From positions 278,936,380-279,000,379 of the forward strand of contig CM046874.1 in assembly GCA_025667525.1 (NCBI GenBank): a DNA stretch of 64,000 bases, given 5' to 3'. Shown one piece after another: positions 56,020 to 64,000 of this stretch. The position numbers and the translations under genes were made by a program. The notes under the pieces are model-generated. The model saw only the letters and a program-made list of their open reading frames with translations, had not been told where the DNA came from and did no database searches. Numbering within the stretch: position 1 is the first letter of the stretch; each line of letters starts with the position of its first letter. The DNA comes from Glebionis coronaria (Eukaryota > Streptophyta > Magnoliopsida > Asterales > Asteraceae).

Positions 56020-58509
56020 TTAAAGCTCTTTTTCGGTTGTTGTATAATGCAATTGTGCCCCCGTCATTGTCTTGCTAGCGTAATGGATTGGTTGGAAGTG
56101 TTTGTTCACTCTTTGGCCCAAAACCGCACCAATAGCAAAGTCACTAGCATCGCACATCAACTCGAAAGGCAGCTCCCAATTAGGGGTAACCAAGACGGGT
56201 GCCTTAGTTAGCTTATCCTTAAGCGAGTTGAAGGCTTCAAGACACTCTTTGGAAAATATAAAAGGAGTATCTTTTTCCAAGAGGTGGGTCATCGGGCGAG
56301 CGATTTGAGAAAAATCTTTGATGAATCGACGGTAAAAGCCCGCATGACCAAGGAAACTTCTCACACCCTTCACTGTTGAAGGTGGAGGCAACTTAGCGAT
56401 AACATCGACTTTAGCACGGTCTACTTCGAGACCGGCTTTGGAAATTTTGTGTCCTAGCACGATGCCCTCTTTTACCATGAAATGGCATTTTTCCCAATTC
56501 AGAACAAGGCGAGTGTCTTCACACCGCTTAAACATACGTTCTAAATTGGCAAGGCACGCAGAGAAAGAATCGCCATAAACCGAGAAATCATCCATGAATA
56601 CTTCCATAGTTTCTTCAACCATGTCATGGAAGATAGCCATCATACACCTTTGGAACATCCCAGGAGCATTACATAAACCAAAAGGCATGCGTTTGTAAGC
56701 AAATGTTCCATAGGGACAAGTGAATGTGGTCTTCTCTTGGTCCTTGGGATCTATGGGAATTTGAAAATACCCGGAGAATCCGTCTAAAAAGCAGTAATAG
56801 TCATTACCAGCTAGACGCTCGAGCATTTGATCCATGAAGGGAAGAGGAAAGTGATCTTTTCTCGTGGCATCATTGAGCTTGTGATAATCAATACAAACTC
56901 TCCACCCAGTAACGAGACGAGTGGGAATCAACTCGTTGTGTTCGTTGGGAACAACGGTTATTCCGCCCTTCTTGGGCACACAATGGACGGGACTTACCCA
57001 CGGTGAATTCGAAATAGGGTAGATCAAGCCGGCATCTAGAAGTTTGATAACCTCTTGTTTGATGACGTCATGAATTTTAGGATTAACCCTTCTTTGGCTC
57101 TGGATTGCGGGTTTAAAGTCATCTTCCATGAGAATTTTGTGAGTACAAAAGCTCGGATCAATTCCGCGGATGTCGGAAATTTTACAAGCAATTGCCTTCT
57201 TATGATCTTTAAGCACGGTGATGAGGCGAGTTTTTTCTTCATAGTTCAAGTCCTTCGCGATAATGACGGGCGACTTCTTCTCTTCTTCAAGGAACACATA
57301 CTCGAGATGGGGCGGCAACTCCTTAAGTTCTAAATCCGGAGGATTTTCGATGGGAGGCGTTTTCAAAGTCGAAGTATCGATAGCAATAACTGTGGGAGAT
57401 GGTGGAGAAAGATTGTCTTCGTTGAGAAGGTTTTCAAAGAAATGCATGTCTTCATCCCCATCGGTGGGAGAATTATCATTAGCTAAGTTCACATCTCCCA
57501 TGGTGGCTTCAAGATCGTTCCAAAACAAATCACTTTCTCCAAATAGAGACAGTGATGAATCAATAGAGGAAACGGTTTCAACATTGGGAAGAGAGGTAGG
57601 AATATTTTTACAAGCATCATTAAAGTGTTCTTCACAAGCCTCATCCAGAACGTTAATACAATTAACACTCTCGTATGAATAAGGTTGTTTAGACAACTTT
57701 CCCATGTTGAAGACGATTTTATCGTCACCCACTCTCATGATAAGCTCACTGGCTTCAACATCGATGAGAGTGCGACCGGTCCTCAGGAATGGACGACCCA
57801 CGATCAAGGGAACACGAGGGTCCATCTCATAGTCGACGACGACGAAATCGGCAGGAAAAGTGAATTTGTCGGCTCCTACAAAGACGTCTTCGGCTATCCC
57901 CACTGGATAAGCAACCGTACGGTTAGCTAATTCCAAAGTCATTTTGGTGGGGACTAGCTCAGGGAGAGATAATTGCTTCCAAACGCTTAGAGGTATTAGA
58001 TTAATACTGGCACCTAGATCGGCTAGGGCCATGTAATTCTCTACTCCCGGGAAATTACAAGGGATTAAGAAACGACCCGGCTCACCAAGCTTGGTTGGCA
58101 ATTTCCTTAAGAGCACTGCAGAGCAATTCTCATTAAGTTGGGTGTTGGCAATATCAAGAAGCTTTTCCTTGTCACTCAGAAGATCTTTAAACATTTTCGC
58201 GTACTTAGGCATGTGAGCGAGAGCCTCAGCGAAGGAGATGTTAAAATTCAATTGTTTGAACATTTTAAGAAAGTTCGAAACATGAATATCATCCTTGCTT
58301 TTGAGCTTCTCTTTCCTCAACCTTGAGGGATAAGGTATATCGGAAGAAGAGGAAGGCTTTGGAAGAATAGGATCACTCACATCCTTGGGTGGAGGAGGCG
58401 TAGAAGTAAGAGGTGTAGAAATTGGGGAAGTAGAAGGATGAGGAATAGGAGCAGGTGACTCGTTCTCCTTAGTCACAATCACCGGTGGAGGTATAGGAAG
58501 CTCGGGTTC
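56020..58509 (-). pseudogene. Element G gag end, protease, RT, RNase H start (Athila-like gypsy)
   Basis: The frame is already open at its right edge and is cut at 58509 by the LTR of J, so the gag N-terminus is lost. Residue numbers count from a GTG at 58482. A Pro/Ser-rich linker (1-60) comes first. Protease follows with an active-site-like ADLGASINLIPLSV (around 153-166) and a VPLIVGRPFL flap/motif. RT has KGGITVVPNEHNELIPTRL, VCIDYHKLNDATRKDHFPLPF, YYCFLDGFSGYFQI, PFGLCNAPGMFQRCM and the catalytic FMDDFSVYG. The RNase H start has FELMCDASDFAIGAVLGQR. It ends at a single nonsense codon (TAA, 56020-56022) where relatives have Leu (TEKEL-L-AVV). Confidence 0.93.
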
Positions 58510-59379
58510 TGTTGGGCCAATGAAAGTTTTAACTATGGCCCTGTCTAGATTTGTTTAAATTAGACTAAGTGTTGAAAGGTCGCTGAGAAGACCAGTGACA
58601 GAGACTAGACCAGTGGAAGGCAAAGCCTCAGCTGGCACACCAGGATCATTCAAGTCAAAGACAACGTCAGAGAAGTCGAAGACAATCTGAAGTCAGACTC
58701 ACCAGCGATTATGGATAGCTGGGATGTCAAAGGAATGCACTGGTGTTCAAGGATCTCTGAGTTGACAACACTCAGAGATCACTTAAAAACCCTAGAGACT
58801 TGGATTAAGCAAAGCTTATCCAAACCTTTATAGTTTAGGCAGGAAAATCTTACAAGTGTTTTGAGCGGGACAAAACAAGAGATTCAAGTCAATGCCTAGT
58901 ACGACCTAGTGGGACAAAGGTGAACAGTTGGCAGAACTGTTCACCTAAAGTAGTTAAAGGCATGTCTCGATTTGGACATGCATTTAATACGTTGTTCTCT
59001 TCCACTCAGAAGATGACACGTATCAACTACCCCCACTAAGGATACAACCTCGTACCACTATAAATAGGGGATGAGAAAGAAGTTAAGATTCAACCCTTGT
59101 GCTTGGAATCTTAATCTAAGTTCTTTCTCCCACTGGAACCACTGAGGCCTCAGCTGTCCATCAGCGACTCGTTGGTTCTCTTGTAAACTTGAGTCTCGAA
59201 TCAAGTTTACTTGTTCTGGGGTTCATTTCTTGTTGTTATTCAACAGGTGTATTCATAACACTTTGTAATACTTTGTTGATAATAGTTAATAAAGGATTAC
59301 TCGTTTGAAAAGTATGTCTATTGTGTGTTATTGTTTTTCGTGACTTAGTTCCAACAATAGTTGTTATTTGGGACTTTCA
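58510..59379 (+). repeat. Element J 5' LTR (~870 bp)
   Basis: TGTTGGGCC...ACTTTCA followed by attggtatcagagc. The TATA box TATAAATA is at 59059-59066. It shares the first seven bases TGTTGGG with B, C and D but no longer similarity is visible. Confidence 0.87.
59059..59066 (+). promoter_or_regulatory. TATA box in J LTR
   Basis: TATAAATA in ccactataaatagggg, a strong plant TATA context. Confidence 0.65.
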
Positions 59380-59381
59380 AT

Positions 59382-59393
59382 TGGTATCAGAGC
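59382..59393 (+). other. Element J primer binding site
   Basis: TGGTATCAGAGC two bases after the LTR end; initiator-Met-tRNA complement. Confidence 0.9.
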
Positions 59394-59452
59394 GGTTTGA
59401 TTTATAAAACTTTTCTAAAAACCGTTCTAGTTTTTAAAATCAAGATCCAAAT

Positions 59453-60016
59453 ATGACTGAAACTATGCCACCCATCCCACCTCCGTTTGGTCAATCTAAC
59501 CAAGCAAATACTTCAACAAACGCTCCAGCCACCACATCTACTACCATGCCTACACCTGTTGTAAGCACTGGGTAAATGAGGATGATCTTCCACAACTTCT
59601 TGATAATCGTGGAGGGTCACATGTGTCTAATGTTCCAGCGTTTGATGAAGAAGATTTCTCAAGTTGGAAAAGTGAATTTCTTATATACTTAGATGGTCTA
59701 GAACCCTTCTTGTTTGAAATCTTAGAAGTATGTACCTCTGGCTATTTCCTCTACACCAGAGAGACCCATTAAGAAACCTGTTAAGCAATGGTCTCCCGCT
59801 GATAGACGTCTGGCTAACCAGGACAAGAGACTTAAAAGTATAATAGTCTCTTGCCTACCCAAGAACATTATGAAGTCCATCATCAAGTGCAATACCGCAC
59901 AAGAAATGTGGACTGAGTTGGTTCTAGGGTATGAAGGACCAGAAGAGACTAAAGAGACCAAAATCCAAGCATTAAGACTTAAGTTTAATGCTTTCAAAGC
60001 CTTGGAAACTGAAACT
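59453..60016 (+). pseudogene. Element J gag pseudogene (copia)
   Basis: ATG at 59453 begins MTETMPPIPPPFGQSNQ. TAA at 59573 ends the frame after 40 codons. Other frames continue the gag: VPAFDEEDFSSWKSEFLIYLDGLEP (about 59635-59705), then RRLANQDKRLKSIIVSCLPKNIMKSI and AQEMWTELVLGYEGP (about 59800-59945), which match the UBN2-type copia gag domain. A frame change lies near 59720-59790. The sequence is cut by K at 60017. Confidence 0.83.
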
Positions 60017-60345
60017 TGTTAGAAATACGTTTTACGTATATTAGAAGTATCGGTCACTCCACAATATTATTTATGTTGTAATAGCTCGTAGTTAACAAAT
60101 AGTTATTAGTTGCTTATTAAGTTAAGTAAGAACCGGTCCATGGGCTTGTCATGGACCGGCCCAAGCCCAATGTAAGCTTGGAAGTATAAATACCCCTTTC
60201 ACCATGGAAAGGGGTTGGTTGTTGTCATTTGTTCTAGTTCCATTTAATAAAATACACATAGTTTCTCTCACTTTCTCTCTCTAACTTTCTCTCTCTAGAA
60301 ATCAACAAACCCCTTCATAGATTCATAGGTTATCAATATTCTACA
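60017..60345 (+). repeat. Element K 5' LTR (329 bp)
   Basis: TGTTAGAAATACG...ATTCTACA, followed two bases later by TGGTATCAAGAG (60348-60359), a Met-tRNA-type primer site with one extra A. TATA box at 60185-60192; CT-rich (ctttctctct) stretch at 60264-60297. Confidence 0.88.
60185..60192 (+). promoter_or_regulatory. TATA box in K LTR
   Basis: TATAAATA in gaagtataaatacccc, about 170 bp into the short LTR. Confidence 0.65.
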
Positions 60346-60599
60346 TTTGGTATCAAGAGTTATGGGGTGATTTAAGGTAGTGATTTGTGTGGTTTTTTAG
60401 TTTTTGATTGTATTAGTGTTCTTTAAGAAGATTCATCTTGATTCTTGGTGTTTTTGGTGTTTTTGTGATTGGGATTAGTGGATAAGTATTAGTTTTTACT
60501 TATTATTGTTGAAATCACAAAACTTTTTGGGTCATTTGGTCAAAATCTGGGTTTAATCTTCATATTAGTGGTCGACTGTTCATCGGTAAAAGGTTTCTG

Positions 60600-61045
60600 A
60601 TTACCCAGCAAAAGTTCCGAACCAACAAGTTCCGGATCAACCAAGGAAAGTTCCGAACCAAGAACTTCCGAACCAAGAAGTTCCGGATCAAGAAGTTCCG
60701 AACCAAGAACTTCCGAACCAAGAAGTTCCGGATCAAGCCAAAATTTCCGAACCAAGAACATCCGAACCATGTAGTTCCGGATCAAGCCAAAAGTTCCGAA
60801 CCAAGAAGTTCCGGATCAAGAAGTTCCGAACCAAGAACTTCCGAACCAAGAAGTTCCGGATCAAGCCAAAAGTTCCGAACCAAGAACTTCCGAACCAAGA
60901 AGTTCCGGATCAAGCCAAAAGTTCCGAACCAAGAAGTTCCGGATCAAGAAGTTCCGGATCAAGCCAAAAGTTCCGAATCAAGGTAATTCCAAGCCAAATC
61001 TTCCGAATCAAACTTCCGAATCAACAAAAAGTTCCGAATCAAGGG
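60600..61045 (+). repeat. TTCCGA minisatellite in K leader (15 bp unit)
   Basis: About 30 copies of a 15 bp unit AAGTTCCG(A/G)A(C/T)CAAG, some joined by a ccaaa spacer, lie in the untranslated leader between primer site and gag. It gives a Leu/Ser/Gly-repetitive frame on the minus strand (60540-60785) that is not a gene. It shares the TTCCGA core with the array in G's LTR. Confidence 0.9.
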
Positions 61046-61180
61046 TTATTTTGCTTGTTTTTTCGACGATTTTTTAGAGGATTTAATCTTGGTTTCTTAC
61101 AACAAAAACTCAACACAATTCACAAGCTTTACTTCACTGCTCGATCAACCGATAATCTTTGTCTCTTTGAAGTTAACAAA

Positions 61181-62880
61181 ATGAATCCGAATTCAGTAAT
61201 GCCTCAGATGACATCACTTACGGATATTTCGGTCATTACGGGAACGGATAATCGCCCGCCAATGCTCATCAAAGAAGTTTTTGAAGCATGGCAAGGCCGG
61301 ATGATGTCTTATCTTAAGGGAAAACCGGTTTATGGGAGGCTTATGGTTAAGTCAATCTTAAATGGTCCACTTGACTATGGTACCATCGTGGCTAACAATG
61401 TGTCTCGACCAAGAGAATTTGAAGAACTTACACCAGCTCAACAACTTGTTGCCGATGCAGACGAGAAAGCTCTTCAAACAATTCTCCAAGCTCTTCCCCA
61501 TGACATCTATAGGATGGTAAGTTAGTATACGGTGGCAAAGGATTTATGGGAACGTCTTAAGGTGTTGCTACAAGGTACGTCTCTCACCAAACAGGAAAGG
61601 GAATGTCAGTTGTATGACCTGTTTGACAGATTCACTTACAACCCAGGGGAAACGCTTCACGATTATTACTTCAGATTCACCACACTCATGAATGATCTGA
61701 ATGTATACAATCTGGTGATTGCTCCATTCCAGGTTAACACCAAATTCTTGAATACTTTACCTCAAGCTGAATGGGGTGAGTATATTACCGATGTTAAGTT
61801 AACCAGGGATCTGCATTAGTGAAATTTGGATCAACTATATGCTTTTCTTCAGCAGCATGAGAAACATGTGATCATGCACCGTTCTCCACGAGGTATGTAC
61901 CCTGATTCATTAGCTTTGATGGCGAATCAACCAAGCTTGTCTCACAACAACACTCCTTATATTTTGGGACATCAAGCCTATCATCCATCACCTTACATGA
62001 CACCAACCTTTCCCCAATACTCGATTCTACCACAACCACCCACCTCACATCAGCAACAATATCGGTTTAGTGCACCTTCATCATAATATGCTACACAACC
62101 TCACCCAGCTAGTATTGCACCTTATGCTCAATCTTCATATTCTTCTTATCAAGAGAATGCAGCATATCCAACAAGCTACCCTGATCAAATGAGTATTCCT
62201 TCTAGTGATTATGCAGCTCATCAAGACCAAGCAATGTACTGTGATGATGAGGAAGTCCCCGTTCCTGTATTCAAACAAGGTGCTGATCCAGTTGAAGTGT
62301 TAACCACTATGTCTGCTTATCTCACAAGGACTTTAAGCAAACGAGGATTTAGGGGGTCAGCTCCTACCAACAATCAGTTGAGGAATTCATCCAATTCTCG
62401 CCAACAAGCTACTATTGAGAATGGCAGGGTAATGGTTCAGCCCATTCAATCATATCAGGGGAGACCTTCCACATCAACTACCAATGCTCGCACAGTCAAT
62501 CAGGCTCCAATGGTCAATCCTGCTCCATGGGCTAATTCCACGGGCAAATTGCGAATGATTACATGCTACAACTGCAAGGAAGAGGGTCATATGTCCAGGG
62601 ATTGTAAGAAACCCAAGAATAGAAGGGATGGACAATGGTTTGCAGAAAAGATCTATCTGGTGAATGCTCAGGCACAAGGAAGGGAACTTGATGAAGAGGA
62701 GCTTGCATTTCTTGCTGATCCAGGGATTGCTGAACAAGACACGGTCACCACACAGAATGCAGCATACCAAGCAGATGATCTCGATGCGTATGACTCAGAC
62801 TGTGATGACTTTCAATCTACAAAGGCTGCTCTCATGGCAACTATCTCCAGCTTAGGGCCAGAAAAGAGATCTGAGGTACT
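61181..62880 (+). pseudogene. Element K gag pseudogene (copia)
   Basis: ATG at 61181 (MNPNSVMPQMTSLTDISVITG), although the frame is open from 61055. Features in order: PPMLIKEVFEAWQGRMMSYLKG; ELTPAQQLVADADEKALQTILQALP; AKDLWERLKVLLQGTSLTKQERECQLYDLFDRF (copia gag domain); a Gln/Pro/Tyr-rich region; and a zinc knuckle [14 protein letters not shown] at about 62564-62605. One frame covers all of it but with three stops: TAG 61523-61525, TAG 61817-61819, TAA 62084-62086. Each is one C-to-T step from Gln. The reading phase changes at about 62880. Confidence 0.9.
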
Positions 62881-62883
62881 TAT

Positions 62884-64000
62884 TAATACCACCATAATAA
62901 CACTGATGCTAGTATTCAACCACATCAAGTTGTGCAAGAGAGTGCTGATTCGAATGAATCTTCGGTGGTGAGTCTTTCAAATGAGGAGACAAACAATGAT
63001 AGCAATATCAATGTGAGTCCCCATACTTTGAGTGAATCACAACCGGGACCCATTTCGCATACGCCTACTCCTGCTCAACAAGATTTGGTCATGGTTCCTG
63101 CTACATTACTTAGCCAAATGAATGCTGCACTCTTAGAAACCTTAGCTAAGAATAAGAATTTGTCTGATGAGCTTGCCTTAAGCAATGAGAAAGTTCAAAC
63201 CTTGGAATTAGTGCCTTCGTCTAGTGTTCTAACTAATCCCGAATATGATCATTTTAGAAACAAACAAATGGATCACTTGCAAGAAATTGAAAACTTAAGA
63301 GCAAATCTGACTAATGAACTTAAAGAAAAGGAGTTAGTGGTCACTAATTTTCAAAAACTTCAAACGGATTTTGAATCACTCGAGTCTAAGAAGAATGAAA
63401 TGGAGATTAATGCTACTAATAAGATTAGAAGTCTAGATTACTTGCTGTTAAGACAATACGCTGCTTCTCAACTAGTGCACTTATTTGATGCTTCGTTTAG
63501 AGAATTTAACTTATCTCGTCAAAAAGGCCTTCCCCCTAATCCACGATATGCAAAACAAGCTTTAAGACATAGTCCTAGACTTTATAATGCAACTCAATTA
63601 GGATTGGTCTTAGACCCGATTGTTTTTCCTGATGATCGAACAAGTAAGGATCTAGTTGATGAGGATCGGTCATACAATTCTGCAAAATATCCCGAGTGTG
63701 ATTATTTTAAATTGAATAAGGAGCTTGCAAAATTGGATTTTAGAATTCGCTTCCATATGGACAAAGATCTCATAACAGCACCGACCTACATATTAGATGA
63801 AGAAAACCCTAGTACATTTCCTACACTTGTCAATATGGAAGGTCCTAAGGAAATTCCAAAGGTTCTTCCACCTGTTAGCACTGTATGGTTAAACTTGCAA
63901 GAGATTAATCAATACTTTACTAATTTTGACAAGGTCATTTTGGAATGTACGACTTCAAATGGCTTAAATGCTGGAGACTGGGCTTTCGAACATATGAACG
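62884..64000 (+). pseudogene. Element K gag-pol linker, open to window end
   Basis: After the frame change, frame 1 is open without a stop from about 62887 to the end of the window (over 370 codons). It begins as an acidic, Asn/Ser-rich stretch. A coiled-coil-like region follows (about 63110-63450: LETLAKNKNLSDELALSNEKV and QEIENLRANLTNELKEKE). Then come blocks that in related copia polyproteins precede the protease: YAKQALRHSPRLYNATQLG, a KEIPKVLPPVST stretch and an FDKVILECTTSNG..AGDWAFEH stretch. Protease and integrase are expected to the right, beyond the window. There is no ATG at the junction; it depends on the gag frame upstream. Confidence 0.82.

Larger units (their letters stand above)
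58510..60016 (+). mobile_element. Element J: Ty1/copia 5' part, inserted in G
   Basis: 5' LTR (58510-59379), primer site and a decayed gag. It is cut at 60017 by element K. The remainder lies off the window. It interrupts G's gag-pol frame; its left flank is ggttc, and the matching right flank is not in view. Confidence 0.88.
60017..64000 (+). mobile_element. Element K: Ty1/copia retrotransposon, 5' part (runs off window)
   Basis: A short 5' LTR (329 bp), a primer site, a long leader with a TTCCGA minisatellite, gag, and the start of the gag-pol linker to the window end. It is nested in J's gag; left flank aaact. The wording of gag and linker resembles copia polyproteins frequent in Asteraceae (from memory). 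Gag has three nonsense codons and one frame change, so this copy is inactive. Confidence 0.88.

Noticed and set aside
60540..60785. Leu-Gly-Ser-Glu repeat protein on the minus strand
   Set aside because: It arises from the 15 bp TTCCGA minisatellite, whose period is a multiple of three. It lies in the untranslated leader of K.
60600..61045. Possible CRISPR-like or satellite array
   Set aside because: The units are contiguous 15-mers with minor variants and no unique spacers, in a plant retrotransposon leader.
1..64000. Host genes, tRNA, rRNA or a gene cluster
   Set aside because: I found no exon-like coding sequence outside retrotransposon proteins and no RNA gene signature. Remaining gaps are LTRs or decayed internal regions.

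Overview
The window is plant nuclear DNA. Almost every base I can assign belongs to LTR retrotransposons stacked inside one another, and I see no host gene, tRNA, rRNA or CRISPR array. Long AT-rich LTRs, initiator-Met-tRNA primer sites, Athila-like and SIRE-like polyproteins and deep nesting all indicate a large plant genome. The copia polyproteins resemble, from memory, those common in Asteraceae assemblies (Tanacetum-like); that placement is inference. I use letters A to L for the elements.

Layout: A, a decayed Ty1/copia pol (1-2932, +). E, an old Ty3/gypsy element with ~3.3 kb LTRs: 5' LTR 2933-6243 and leader to 8076, with the rest found inverted at 26130-32836. F, a gypsy element nested in E: 3' LTR and integrase remnants 8077-12867 (-), 5' LTR and gag/protease/RT remnants 32837-38265 (+). 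B, a non-coding copia-type element (12868-16498, +) whose 5' LTR holds a 955 bp palindrome. G, an Athila-like gypsy element: pol 54430-58509 (-), 3' UTR 53627-54429, continuing inverted at 16499-19181. H, a gypsy gag/leader/5' LTR (19187-23747, -) holding solo LTR I (20348-22091). L, a small LTR fragment (23748-26129, -). D, a SIRE-like copia element (38266-53621, -) with gag, pol, an extra 967-codon ORF and identical LTRs. C (45816-49078, +), a relative of B, sits inside D's integrase gene. J (58510-60016, +) lies in G, and K (60017 to the right edge, +) lies in J.

The main result is a 21.8 kb inversion (16499-38265) whose ends are exactly the termini of B and D. The 5 bp flanks of B are gacac/attat and those of D are gtgtc/ataat; they mismatch within each element but pair perfectly as reverse complements between elements. 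Turning the segment back restores the target duplications of B and D, the taaac duplication of F, the continuity of E and F, and G's path from pol to 3' LTR.

A second result is a short motif, CGCTGAY, scattered through the LTRs, untranslated regions and coding regions of D and through the non-coding B and C. It lies almost always on the element's sense strand. In D's ORFs it is read in one frame, giving Ala-Asp repeats. This suggests an RNA-level cis signal shared by an autonomous element and non-autonomous partners (inference).
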